A stretch of 64,000 nucleotides of DNA from Psococerastis gibbosa. Taxonomy: Eukaryota; Arthropoda; Insecta; Psocodea; Psocidae. Within the stretch, counting starts at the first letter, position 1, and the number at the start of each line of letters is the position of its first letter. Below, one piece after another: positions 46,231 through 58,110 of this stretch. The notes below the pieces were generated by a model that was given only the letters and a program-made list of their open reading frames with translations, made no database searches and had not been told where the DNA came from. Where the stretch lies: NCBI GenBank assembly GCA_963971405.1, contig OZ020488.1:45428888-45492887 (forward strand), written 5' to 3'. Made by a program: the position numbers and the translations under genes.

Positions 46231-46970
46231 AAAAGAACCGGTCCGAGTTTACTCGAACATGCTTTCCAATTTATCAATTAGTAGATAGTAGTAAATAATT
46301 TCCCTATGGTTAAATTTCGTCAGTGGAGGTGAGGTAAATTCTAGATCGGTCAGACCAACACATTACCACACAGTAATAAAGGCAGGGCACGCAATGTATT
46401 GCAGCGTGAATTTTATTTAATTTCTTCAAAAAAAAATTTTTGCACTAAACCAATACCTTTTTGGGGAAAGCAACCTGTTCGGTTTTGTTACACTATTTAA
46501 CACCTACAACATATCTGAAGGTAGAAATCATCGATAAAAAGGTTCCGCAGAAAAATTATTTTTCAGCCGTTTTTCATTAAAATTGACTTATTTTTATTTT
46601 TTTACCCCCAGAAGGAAACTATTAGAGGGCAAGCGACCCACCGCAATTTTTGAACATTAATAACAACTACTATACATATGATTTTAAAAGAAATCATTGG
46701 AGCCGTTTTATAGAAATAATTTTTTAGGCGTTTTCTTTTTTAGTTTTTTGAGAATAATATAAAGGTATAAATATAAAGAAATATAATAATAAAGAAAAAA
46801 TAAGTTACCCCAAAATAAAATAAAAATGGTCTGAGTAGTTTACCCGGAAATCGTTGAACAGACAGAGCGACAGACTGACATTTCGTACGAACCTGATGGG
46901 ACCTCAAAACGTTTAAATCCGTTGAAATCTCGGAATCGAAAATCACAAAGCTTTCCTTATACCGGTAACA
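46231..46970 (-). repeat. family G repeat, minus orientation
   Basis: Starts AAAGAACCGGTCCGAGTTTA and ends with ATCACAAAGCTTTCC. Contains TTTTTACCCCCAGAAGG and CCGTTTTATAGAAATAATTT. Confidence 0.75.
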
Positions 46971-47300
46971 TTAATGTTCAATGTTATCATATCAGGTCAA
47001 TGACCTACAGAAAGTCAAGAAAGCGCATATATGAACCCCGAGGGCTAAAGTTCACGCACAGATAAGATACCGTTAATTCTTTCAACCTTGTTTTCACTGT
47101 CCTCTTTCCATTTCTAATGTCTCTCGATGCTGTGGTGACTCCACCATGCCTAACTTTTTCTATTCAGAATATGTAAATACATTAGGTACTGCAGCGAAAA
47201 CAGCAATCTTTGCCTCTATGCCTTTGCTTAGGGCTTAAGTTGTAGGTTAGACTGTTCTATGGACTTTTCGACCCTGCTGTTGGTCTCCCTCTATTACAGT

Positions 47301-47512
47301 CGAAATTAGAGGATATGGAAAAAACTGGGCTTGGCGGGATTTGAACCCACGATCTACGCCTAACCGGGACGTCGTCTTAACCGCTGGACTACAATCCCGC
47401 CAAGCCCACCAAGTTCAAATCCCGCCAAGCCCAGTTTTTTCCATATCCTCTAATTTCGGTTAGAACGAGGAGGTTACCTCTTCAACCAAAGTTAATTTAA
47501 TGTCATCAGTGT
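47301..47512. repeat. tRNA-like foldback repeat (family B), fullest copy
   Basis: A perfect 46-bp inverted repeat (47301-47346 and 47413-47458) surrounds a tRNA-like core on the minus strand: TAGTCCAGCGGTTAAGACG, an anticodon-like arm with loop CCGGTTA, and GTGGGTTCAAATCCCGC as a T arm. The plus body continues with GTTAGAACGAGGAGGTTACC. It looks like two SINE heads joined in opposite order. Other copies are at 7185 and 18481-19630. Confidence 0.75.
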
Positions 47513-47620
47513 TATATATATACATTATACAATACTACAATGTATACTCTATTATAGTGGTCGGCAACCCCTGGAACCAGAGGCTTTGGGCTGTCTCCGA
47601 AAAGGTACCATATGGAATGC

Positions 47621-47790
47621 ATGGACGGATACAGGGGGGCAGGGAGTAGCTGCCCCCCAAAAATATGTGTAAATATATTGTAAGTTAATCTATTACGCTC
47701 TGATTTAATCGATACTACACACATGTTTTTTCCTATTTTGCTCCACAACACTACCCCCCCCCCCTCCAAATGGGCTGGATCCGTCCCTGA
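47621..47790. mobile_element. hAT-like MITE with 8-bp target duplication
   Basis: Flanked by TGGAATGC on both sides (47613-47620 and 47791-47798). Ends GGACGGATACAGGGG and GGGCTGGATCCGTCCC are inverted. Contains a C run and no ORF of note. Confidence 0.8.
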
Positions 47791-49030
47791 TGGAATGCTT
47801 AAGAACCTACAATTCTCAGCCATATTTTTAAATTTGTGTACCCGGCAGACCTTCGGAGCCCCTTTACATTCTGATGCATAACTTTCAAGTTTAAATTGCT
47901 GGTAAAACATGAATGGATACTTCGTGATATTCTATTGTCTAGTCGATCAATGGCTGCCCCCAAGTTGAAATGCAAGCTGAACGTGAATGTTGAACAGTTA
48001 TACAATCATAGTATAGTCATTGGATACAGCCATCAGCAATAAGTCAGTAACGGACTACATGGTTACTTCAACTCCATAAAAAATATCAGGAAATCATGGT
48101 GATCTCAGGGACCAATTTATTCTATTGTACATTTAATTCGTTGCAAGCTGGTACGAATAGAGTAATATTGTACTGTACAGTGACCCCTAAACATTATTGT
48201 ATACATACCAACCTACACAGGTATACATGATTGTTTTCGCCATGAAAAAGCCCCACAATAATTATTATTGTATTGTATACATTTAATACAATAGTCCTTT
48301 GTGCGTCCTTTGTGTAACAACCTAGCCGTGCATGTTTTCACTATGAAAAGCCCTATATAATGAAAATAAAAACTATTGTGGTTGAGCGTTCGTTCCACAT
48401 ATGGCCTAAAGAACGCCGTTCTACCATTTACAATGGGACGGCGTCAATGCACATTTATGTGAGGTCGCTATGCAGGTCAATCAAGGTCGCGCCGTGTTTC
48501 ACTATTAGCTAAATCGGTACGTCAGTGAACAAGTGAACAGAATTTATAATCATATAGGCGTGAACAGCAAGGGGAAGAACGGGATACGATTTGGATTATT
48601 GCCACCCCCCCCCCCCATGTTGAAGACAATAATATCGTATAATAGGGAGTCAATCCCGCTCAAACCCAATAAGAATAGGAATCAACTTTGTCATCCGTGT
48701 GTAGCCTATTTGCCCCCAATTTTCAGAACCGGCCGATTCGAGTGAACCCATATATGCTTTCCTATTTATCATTTAATATGCATACAATAGGTAGGCCTAC
48801 CGTATGAATACATACATAGGTAGGTACCGTAGTAGTTACATACAATTTTTGGTAGCCCATTTTAATCATTTTAATGTACGATCGTATTAGTGGATTTATT
48901 TTAACCCCTTAAAAAAAAAAAAATCTTTTCAAAAAATGTTATTTAGTAGGGAAAAAATATTTTGATTGCTAAAGAGCGGGTCACGTGTGATTGGAGTGTG
49001 ACGTCATTTTCATGTTACCTATGTCTGTCG

Positions 49031-49624
49031 CAGTGGCGAATCCAGGTTTTTATTTGAAGGGTCCGGGCCGCCAACGGCCTTACCATGTTGATTCCATTAG
49101 AGCAGAGCATGTTTCAAACTGCGGCAACATGGTAGTGTGCACAGCGTTGGTAGGGGAACCTGGTGGGACATGATAACGCGCTTTGGCAGTATAAGTCGAG
49201 TCCTGGTCACCTCCGATTTAATCGTGTGACTTTACCATGTTCCCCAAGTGGTTCGGAATCCACTATAATCAGGAGTTCCACCCTGTCAGTCAACTCCCCT
49301 TTCCCCGAGGTGAAAGAGTCTGCCCTTAGGGTGCCTCAAGTTAACAAACAGACTCACTCCCCCCGCCAGGCTGACAGGGTTGCTTAAAAAGCAGAAATGC
49401 TGAAAGCAGGCGTTAGAAACAACAACAAACAACAACATGTTACCTATGTCTGTCGCAGTGGCGAATCCAGGTTTTTATTTGGGGCCGAAATAAGACCGGT
49501 TTACGGTAGCCTACTTTTTTATTAATAGCTATTATTTATTTTTACTAAATTTTACCCATTTTGGCGCCCTTCAGGGCGGTTCCAGGGAGTCATGACCCCG
49601 TGACCCCCCGTGAATCCGCCACTG
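49031..49624. mobile_element. small hAT-like MITE split by an (AAC)-tailed repeat
   Basis: Ends CAGTGGCGAATCCAGG and TGAATCCGCCACTG are inverted. Outer flanks GTCTGTCG and GGCTGTTG match at 6 of 8. The left end occurs twice (49031 and 49456) because the nested insertion duplicated it. Confidence 0.7.
49057..49435 (+). mobile_element. (AAC)-tailed repeat (family C) flanked by 46-bp direct repeats
   Basis: Body with CAACATGGTAGTGTGCACAG, CCCAAGTGGTTCGGAATCCA and AGGTGAAAGAGTCTGCC, ending in (AAC)n. The same 46 bp (49011-49056 and 49436-49481) flank it exactly. The tail and the flanking repeats point to target-primed retrotransposition, and GTGGTTCGGAATCC resembles a pol III B box. Related copies are at 33246, 37195 and 37884. 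Confidence 0.7.
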
Positions 49625-50725
49625 GGCTGTTGGCGTTATGGCTCTTGTAATCCACATAGACCACAGCTAAAAACACTCACGTTTATTTATTTATTTTTTT
49701 TAATGTCATGCAAAAACACAATATTACAATAGACAATATTATTATTGTTAACATTAAAGTTACGGAACCTTATCTATAGCTTATTTTATATTTTATTGCT
49801 ACAACTGTCAAGTAGCCTATTGTCCCATGGTAAAATATCGGTTGCCTATGTATTTTCCCTATCCAAAAGCACTGGATTGATCGTTGGGACAATTGTCCTA
49901 TAGAATAGGCAGCTCATTAATATAATACTACACGATAATAATGGTATGGTAGCCTATGCATTGCATTATCCATAAATATCTTCAAATATCATTTTTTTTT
50001 TTTTTTCAAAACCAAAACCTTGTCTTGGAAATTTCCGGGACCGTGGTCGACCATCCTGGATTCCATTACTTTATCACTCCGTTCGTGAAAATCTTTGTAA
50101 TTATATATAACAAAATCAGCGTTATTTGGTCCTCAGTCCGAAATGTCCAACACTCACCCGAACAGCCTGATCATTCTATATAATATATAATCTTATTAAT
50201 CGAACGATTCTTGAGTATATATAGGCGCCACTGAAAACAATCCATGAGGAAAAATATTGGGCCTTTACTGCATCTACAGGGAAGGTTATCGAAGTCACTT
50301 GCTAATTTTAGTAATAATGTTCACCAAATATGGATTTAGACTTTAGCTGTGTACTTTGTTCGCTAATCATTCTTATTTGATTATGCCCTATTGTCCTAAG
50401 CACACACCATATGTACATAAGAATGGCACGCCGTATATGCCCTTCTAGTCTAGGGCTTACTGAAGGTCTGAAGCGAACAACTGCAATAACTCGACCAGTA
50501 GAGGCAGTCCATCTACTAAGCTTCATGCAAGGCGCGAAAAGCAAGCTACTTTTATACAGATGTATGTATATATATATACAACTAAAGATACTTTTCGTTA
50601 TGAATGAAACTTATAGTTTTACAAAGATATACCAATGAGAAAATTACGTAGATGCAGTATATAACATTAAGTCACCAACAAACGAAACTGGTGCAAATAC
50701 TCGAAAGAGTCCCGCGCCTAAAATA

Positions 50726-50730
<5 letters not shown>

Positions 50731-50762
<32 letters not shown>
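50731..50762 (+). repeat. 32-bp A homopolymer
   Basis: An uninterrupted run of 32 A. No processed gene copy is recognisable next to it. Confidence 0.9.
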
Positions 50763-50766
<4 letters not shown>

Positions 50767-51806
50767 TAAAGTAGGTACAGGACTTCCCAGACCACCCGGA
50801 AATCCACATTTTTTTACTTGGGTTATTTTGAGGAATTGAGGAATCTGATTAAAAAAATGTATAATAACAAATTTGGGGCCATTCAGGTCATCTTTTGGTG
50901 GCAATAGAATTTTATATTTGGGATTTCTTTAGGTCTTTAACAAGTCAATACTATATAGGTTCAGCGTCTAGTAGTAGGTAGTAGTAGGCCTATAGTAGCA
51001 CTGTAGTGGGAATTACGTTAAATAAAAACAGTTCTGCGAAGTGATTTTGGATAGTAACATATACTGTATGCATGGGCTTCATGGGCTTCATTAATATAGT
51101 GGGTGGGGGTCTCTTTTGAAAAAAATGTAGTAGGTAGGTATTTGACAATGTAATCCACACGTCCCCCCCCCCCCCTAGTGGATCCCCTAGGATCACGGAC
51201 CTAGCTGCGCGTCTCTATAGTCTCAATAATAATTCGGCTACCTAGCTATTTTTTAAAAAAAAGTTTTTGCTGATAAACTTACTCTTATGCTTGGAGCTGT
51301 TTTTCCAAATAGCACGGAAAAAAGACATTTCGATTGTGTAATTTAACACACTAGCAACTTAACACGAGTCAGTCTGACAGTAAACTGAAGTGGTTTGCTA
51401 ACTGCTGTGATTGTATGGGGACCGGCTCGGGGAAGACCTGCGCATTGGCCAGCTGTCCCAACACTCACAACAACAACACACATTGATAACATGTCTATTA
51501 TTATTGACTGTACATAGCCTATAGTAGTGGGAGACAAGCTGTGGCCCAAATGGACCAAATTATCAATATCTATTGTATCAATAGTCAGTAGTTGCTTCCG
51601 CTTGCTTTGTGCGTCAGCATAAGGAAAAACCATATACAAACAACGAAGACGTGCTCCTTAAGAATAAGCGAAAAGAGATCTATTATTGCTGCCACTTCAA
51701 TAATAAGAGAAGAAGAGTGAATGGGGCATATTCTGAGACGTGAAGCACTCATCAAAAACATCATGGAATCCGACTAATAGGTACACAATATATCCGTCCA
51801 CGCCCC

Positions 51807-51923
51807 AAGGCCCGGTTCCACCGTCGCTTGAAAAGTATCGGAGACCATACATATGAAGATATAGCGGTGCCGTCTAGTATTCCATAATGAGACTTTTCAA
51901 ACGATCGGGGAATCCACGGCCTA
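51807..51923. repeat. palindromic MITE (family P)
   Basis: GGCCCGGTTCCACCGTCGCT and TTGAAAAGTATCGG on the left, GCGGTGCCGTCTAGTATTCC and ACTTTTCAAACGAT on the right. It abuts the foldback element at 51922. Confidence 0.65.
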
Positions 51924-52306
51924 AGGCGCCCATTCCATCGACCGGCTAGGGCTATTTACAAAAACGGTGACGTGGTAGCAGTCATTCAAGACTTAGGTGG
52001 CGTTTCCACCGACCTCGCATTGCAGAATGCAAATGACATTGACGGAAATTAGAATTGTTCTTTTTATAGAAATATCTATTAAAATGTTTGTACTTAACAT
52101 ATCCCATGACGCCATTTTTTAATTTTAGTTTGTGATTTTACTGTATGATCATTGATCAATTTTAACTATGGCATAGAGGAAAATAAACATTTCCGTCAAT
52201 TCTGCAATGCGAGGTCGGTGGAAACCCCGCCTAAGTCTTGAATATCTGCTACCACGTCACTGTTTTTGTAAATAGCCCTAGCCGGTCGGTGGAATGGGCG
52301 CCTTAG
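51922..52306. mobile_element. large palindromic foldback element
   Basis: Arms of about 110 bp (51922-52033 and 52196-52306) are inverted: AAGGCGCCCATTCCATCGAC, GGGCTATTTACAAAAACGGT, and CCACCGACCTCGCATTGCAG on the left, with mirror sequence on the right. The loop of about 160 bp is AT-rich with no ORF. Confidence 0.82.
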
Positions 52307-52313
52307 CCAGAGG

Positions 52314-52470
52314 CGGGTCCAGGGGGTCCGGACCCCTCCCGAAATATTTGCAGCGTACACTAGATAGAATACATACTAGTATTATATTATATGTATTATA
52401 CATTAAGGCTACCTTACCACAGGTGCCGTCAGACGGACCCCTCCCGAAAAAAATTTCTGGCTACGGCCTT
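52314..52470. repeat. MITE-like element with GGGTCC ends
   Basis: TAGCCAGAGGCGGGTCCAGG at the left and TTTCTGGCTACGGCC at the right. GGACCCCTCCCGAAA occurs near both ends. Adjoins the foldback element. Confidence 0.45.
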
Positions 52471-53523
52471 GGTGGAATCCACGAATTTATTCTTGTTCCA
52501 TCACCTTTTCTTCCTCGGCGCAACAGCTCAAACTACCCCTCTGCAGACATCTCCGCTCCAATTGGTTATCATCAGCCAAGCCACCACCCAGGTTACTGCT
52601 GTCCGTCTCGCCTCTCCATCGGTCCCGTGGCCTGCTGTGTCACCCTCTGCCCTCCATTCTCGCTCTGTGTACGGAATTTGGAGCTCGCTGTTGATTCATT
52701 TGCTCCACACACCTAATCCACCGAATTCTTGGAGATTTTGCGAAGCGAACGTGTCTTCTTTTATGGGTCTCTACTACCTCAACCATTGCTTAGAGACCAT
52801 CTCATAGAGAATATTTCTACAGTGTCACTGAGGCACAGCTTATTCGCCTCAATGACAATGACATAACTAGGCCTACCTCCCTGATTTTGACGATTTTACT
52901 TTCATGTCGATTACCTGTATACTTCCTTGTATAGCCTAATTTAACGGAAATATACAGTATTTATTTATTTATTTATTGTTCTCCTTCTCCAGGCACCACG
53001 TCGGCCTCCGTTCCTCCTACGTACACATGCCCTAATTAAGATGATTCCTTGAAATACGCAGTTTTAGAGCACTCATATGGTTTCCAAAATAATATATATC
53101 TTCTCTTGGTACGTAAACACATAATTTTACTCAAACCTGAAATTTCTCTGACTACACATTGACGGCTAGTCAGTAGTGATTACGATTCAGGGCCCGCGTC
53201 GTCTCGTCTGCAGACAGGTTTCCCTTCATGTGGCGAAACTGGCGGCGAATCCCTTGACCGCGTGTGCTTCTGTGTAAAATCCAGGTATTCCATCGAACCT
53301 GAGTACCAATAAGTATACTTGTCTGACGCAATGCGTTGCCAATATTTCTGCCTGGCCTTCCTACCTAAGCACTCTGCTAGCTAGTCTGCTATTAATGATT
53401 CAGTGGTGCCCAAAGTCGCATGGCAGTATATTACTTAAGAATTTATTCGCGAGCGTTAGTACCTATATAGGTTACTAAGTATTAGAAATTCTAATAGAAT
53501 GCTTCTATATGTCAAGACATGAT

Positions 53524-53912
53524 TGTGTAGAGTAGTGGTACTGACTTTCACCCGAAAGGTTGCTGGTTAGAGTCGCAGACTTGCTACATTCCAGGGACGA
53601 ACCCTTGGGGGGGGGGGGCGGTGGGGCGGGCGCCCCCCCCCCCCCGGGAGAAATAGCTTTATACTACATAGAATGGACCTTTGAAGGAAATTAAGAAAAT
53701 TATTACTCAAGTAAGGGAAACGTGATATTTTTCAGGCCACCGCCCCCCCCCCGAAAACTTTTTCTGAAACCGTCCCTGCTACATTCTCGCGGAGGGCATG
53801 TAAATTAGGCGGTCTGGGGCCTTCCTATGGTTTAGTGTAAGAGAGGGCTACATAGCTAGGTTAGCTTAGCCCGTAATAGAACAAAAGTCATTTATTTATT
53901 TATTTATTTATT
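53524..53912 (+). repeat. tRNA-derived SINE (family A), interrupted by a hAT-like MITE
   Basis: The head (GTAGAGTAGTGGTAC, CTTTCACCCGAAAGG) and the body from CGGAGGGCATGTAA flank an insertion at 53592-53778. The (TTTA)n tail abuts directly a copy of the 850-bp family at 53911. Confidence 0.85.
53592..53778. mobile_element. hAT-like MITE inside a SINE
   Basis: Ends CAGGGACG and CGTCCCTG are inverted, flanked by a perfect 8-bp target duplication CTACATTC (53584-53591 and 53779-53786). Eight-base duplications are the hAT hallmark. It has no coding capacity and contains long G and C runs. Confidence 0.85.
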
Positions 53913-54762
53913 GCTTTCCAATTTATACGTAGTATAAGGAAAGCTTTGTGATGGTCGAAATTTTCGATTCCGAGATTTCAACGGATTTACACGTTTTGAG
54001 GTCCCAGGAACCCAAAAAAGTGGTTTTTACAAAATGTCTGTCTGTCGGTCTGTCTGTCTGTTCTTCGATTTCCGGGAAAACTACTCAGTGGATTTGAGTG
54101 AAATTTGGCATGTAGGTTCACAAAAATCATACCTCGGGACCATTTTTTTTTTTGGGCTAACTCAATTTGGGGGGTTTTATTTTCAAAAAACTCCAAAAAA
54201 ACGTCTAAAAAAATTATTTCTCAAAAACGGCTCCAACGATTTCTTTTAAATTCTCGTAGATTGTAGTCGTTATTAATGTTGACAAAATGCGGGGGGTCGC
54301 TTGCCCCTTGATAGTTTGCTTCTGGGGGTAAAAAAATAAAAATAACTAAATTTTAATGAAAAAATGACTAAAAAATGCGAAACCTTTCTATCGATGATTT
54401 CTACCTTCAAGCATGTTTTAGGTGTTAAATTGAGTAACGAAACCGGATAGGTTGCTTTCCCAGAAAAATATTTGGTTTTGCCCAAAAAATTATTTTTTGA
54501 AAAAATGATAGAAAATTTGCGCTCAAATGCATTGCATGTCCTGCCATTATTGCTGTGTGATAATTAATATGCTATTCTGACCTATCTAGAATTTACCTCA
54601 CCTCCAGTGACGTCAGGTGGACACCCCCCCCCCCCCCCCCCCCCGAGATATCGGAAATTTAACCATAGGAAAAATATTTGCCATAAAATTACTAATTTTC
54701 TCTATCTAATAATTTTGATAAATTGGAAAGCATGTTCGAGTGAACTCGGACCGGTTCTTTAA
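53911..54762 (+). repeat. family G repeat, full copy
   Basis: Same order of landmarks as 43521-44353, including GTCTGTCTGTC, the GGGGGTAAAAAAATAAAAAT block, a C run (54624-54644) and the terminal ACTCGGACCGGTTCTTT. It sits directly after a SINE tail. Confidence 0.8.
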
Positions 54763-55087
54763 AAATTTTATGTGACTAACTGAGCCATCGGTAGGTCTTA
54801 AATGTGTATCTGTCACATCAGGTATACAGCAGTACACCTTTAATGAATACTTTCAAGAGACTTTTACAGACATATTGCTGACTAAGGGAGCACTCCCCCC
54901 CCCCTCCCCCAATGTAGGTTTCCCTATCCTAAATGGAATCTGAAAGATAATGCAGTTAAGGATGTATAGTAAATAAATAATGTGCTCCCCAATTTGAATT
55001 AACATCAGTATCTCACGTTAGCCTATTAGGTACCTATAGCCTAGTTAAAAAATGACTGATTAAAGTTACTTACTTATACTCCTTTGC

Positions 55088-55147
55088 TCTATATGACTAT
55101 TAACACCGCATCAGGCAATGTAAATCCAACTAACCCTTTGTTTAATA
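55088..55147. repeat. right end of family T MITE
   Basis: GACTATTAACACCGCATCAG then TCCAACTAACCCTTTGTTTA. Confidence 0.65.
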
Positions 55148-55925
55148 GTACCTATTACACGATTACCACTAACCTATACCGGTACCAATAGATTATATAT
55201 TGTATGTTCCATCGCAGTTGGTCACCACTGTTTAATAAACAAGGGACTGACTACACCACCAGCACCTACGGCCTAAAGCGGTAACGGAGCAAAAGACTCG
55301 GCGCAAACGTCCTAATTGGAGTAATTGCATTGGGTTAGACTTTAGTATCTGTACTTGGTTATTACCATATTATTAAGAATACCGTATATACCTTACCTCC
55401 GTCATGGGGCAGACCCGTAAACATTGGCTCACACCAATCATTGGCGCCTTCCCAGTGGAGCGTATTACACCAGACAGGAGCGGATAACCCTCCATACCAG
55501 CCATCCCCAAACTGTGGCCAAGTGGCCCCGCGGCTCTTTTTGACATGGCCCTCGGCCTACCTGACAAAAAATTCGAGTATAGCCCCAGGGTGACGCCAAG
55601 ATTTCAGATAGGGGGGGGGGCAGGAGGTAGGTTCCCACCCCCTTAAAAAGTCATTTCGTAAAAGAATGACTATATACCTGTATAGCTTAGCATGTAATAG
55701 TAGAGCAGTAGCAGACTCTAGGGGGGGGGGGGGGGGGCAGCGGATGGTCTTGGGGGATAGAGGCCCCCCTGCCCCTCCCTGGCGTCGCCCCTGGTATAGC
55801 CTGCTGCGAGGAGAAGCCTAATATTGGGGCAATTGTTGCAGAAAATACAATATTAACCAGTTTCACGGTTCTCCTTAAATTACAATATATGTACCTACCT
55901 TGAAAATGTTCATGCGTTTTCATTT

Positions 55926-56585
55926 TTGCTTTCCAATTTATACGTAGTAGGCTAGAAGGAAAGCTTTGTGACGGTCGAAATTTTCGATTCCGAGATTTCA
56001 ACGGATTCACACGTTTTAAGGTCCCAGGAACCAAAAAAAGTGTTTTTTAGGAAATGTCTGTCTGTCTGTCTGTGCGTCGATTTCCGGGGAAACTACTCAG
56101 TCGATTTTGATGAAATTTGGCATGTAGCCTAGGTTCACAAAAATCATAACTAGGGACCATTTTTTTTATTTGGGGCTAACTCAATTTGAGGGGGTTTTAT
56201 TCTCAATAAACTCCAAAAAAAAACTTCTAAAATAATTATTTCCCAAAAACGGCTCCAACGATTTCATTTAAATTCACATATATTGTAGTTGTTATTAATG
56301 TTGATAAAGTGCGGGGGGGTCACTTGCCCATTGATAATTTGCTTCTGGGGGTAAAAAAATAAAAATAATTAAATTTACATGAAAAATGACTAAAAAATAA
56401 ATTTTCTGCAAAACCTTTCTATCGATGATTTCTACTTTCAGGTATGTTTTAGGTGTTAAATTGAGCAAAGAAACCGGACAGGTTGCTTTCCCAGAAAAGT
56501 ATTTGGTTTTGTGCAAAAAAATGTTTTTTTGAAAAAATTATAGTAAATACCTATATAGAATTTACCTCCAGTGATGTCAGGTGGA
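55926..56585 (+). repeat. family G repeat, 3'-truncated
   Basis: Starts GCTTTCCAATTTATACGTAG and is recognisable to CCTCCAGTGATGTCAGGTGG. The C run and terminal part are missing. Confidence 0.78.
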
Positions 56586-56921
56586 CAGAAATATTTGGAA
56601 TGTTGATATTATTGAAGGACGATTTGAATCTTAATTTAGGGAGTACACTTTCCAATTTTTCTTAGATCCATATTTATTTGATCTAACATTACTTACTCCA
56701 TAATTCGAGTGTGTAATGGCCTAATGGGGGGGATGAACATTATTAATGATAAATTTTATAGTTATGCATGTTTTGTATTTACCTGCAAAACGTAGGCTAT
56801 GCAACAGTGTCAGAATCGGCCTATTTTTACTAACACGATTATTGCCTAGAAACGTCTTCTGAGTGACGATATATTTTCTTATTAGAGCTTGGATGTACCC
56901 ATTTGTTACACGAGAATGTCA

Positions 56922-57136
56922 CGACATGTAGAGTAGTGGTACGGAATCTGACATTCACCCGAAAAGTTGTTGGTGTGAGTCCTACACTTCCTACATTTTC
57001 TGGCCATGCTTCGGAGGGCATGTAAAGCAGGCGGTCCCGGGCTTTCCTAGTTGAGTGTAAGAGAGGGCTTTATAGCCCTAACTCCGCTAGGTTGGCTTGG
57101 TAATAGAACAAAAAAAGTCCATATTTATTTATTTAA
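56922..57136 (+). repeat. tRNA-derived SINE (family A)
   Basis: Contains GACATGTAGAGTAGTGGTAC, TTCACCCGAAAAGTTG, GGAGGGCATGTAAAGCAGGC, GAGAGGGCTTTATAGCCC and an ATTTATTTATTT tail. The B box is altered (TGTGAGTCC). Confidence 0.85.
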
Positions 57137-57929
57137 TGTCACGGTTGCATATACATAATTTTGCAGATATGACAAAATAGGCCAACCTAACCGATACCGT
57201 ACTGTAAAATACAAAAACTGGCCAATAGGATACCGGGCATGCGACAGAGCCTCCCACTCTTGGTCTTGGCGTGAAACCGTTTCTAAGGTGTTTTGTGACT
57301 TACTGGTTTTCATATTTACTTTAAGTCTCTTGCTGATGTAATTAAATTGGATCGTTTGGCCTAGTGGGTAGTACGTCGACTCAGCCTTGGTAGTATTATA
57401 CTATGCTAGGAATGAAGTCGATATGAAGTCTGGGGTTCTTACCAGTGGCATAGCGTGCCTTGGTAGGGCCCCGTATAAAAATTTGTTTGGGGGCCCTTAT
57501 GGAGGGTAAAGATTTCTCACAAACTGTGTGCATAAACTTAAACTACCAACTAACTGTAATTCACTGCCTGTCTTTTCCTGCTGTAACCATATCATTGGTC
57601 ATGGCTTCATGGACATGGCAAAATCAAACCACATGAGAATTTTTCTCTGAATAATCCAAATTATGGCTACATTCAGAAGCCCGTATTCTCTAACATGATG
57701 CTTTACAGGGGCTATGTAATCCTGTCCCACTGCAGCAATGGAGATAGTACTGGACTTCCCACCCCTCCATGTTGCAGTGGAAACTTCTGCAGAAATGGCA
57801 TTACTAGGAGTGGAAGGGCAATTAAGAGAGACTCAGCCTCTCTGACTACGTCTGACCACTGCCTGGATATGCCAAGCGATAGAATCCATCCAAAATACTG
57901 TTTTAGGAGGGAATTCGAAACTATATTAG

Positions 57930-58110
57930 GGACAATGAAAGAATGCTGCGAATCAGCAGGAATTCTCAATAGTCACACAATCAAGTGGTATACTGATGGC
58001 TCTAGGCTAGGAAGTACCAAACCAAGAACAGGCCTTGGCGTCTTTGGTCCTGGGGTTAAATATCTGGAGTCTCTTAGGGAGACAACTATAGTCTTGCAGA
58101 TTCTGCAATG
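57930..58110 (+). pseudogene. fragment of a LINE-type RNase H domain
   Basis: Plus-strand frame reads HTIKWYTDGSRLGS and RTGLGVFGPG, the first catalytic strand of RNase H in I/Jockey-group LINEs. The rest is scrambled. No RT is recognisable upstream. Confidence 0.55.

Noticed and set aside
47330..47400. Possible functional tRNA gene (anticodon-like GGT)
   Set aside because: The cloverleaf fits only in part, the element is repeated with foldback arms at other places, and the acceptor stem pairing is ambiguous. It is better read as a tRNA-like repeat.
50308..50544. Minus-strand 78-codon frame near a poly-A run
   Set aside because: Not recognisable, and the A run is on the other strand at a distance, so it is not a processed gene copy.
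52294..52807. Two overlapping plus-strand frames of about 140 codons with coding-like composition
   Set aside because: They begin inside a MITE-like repeat, neither resembles a known protein, and no splice structure supports them. They may be the end of a mobile element with a (TTTA)n tail.
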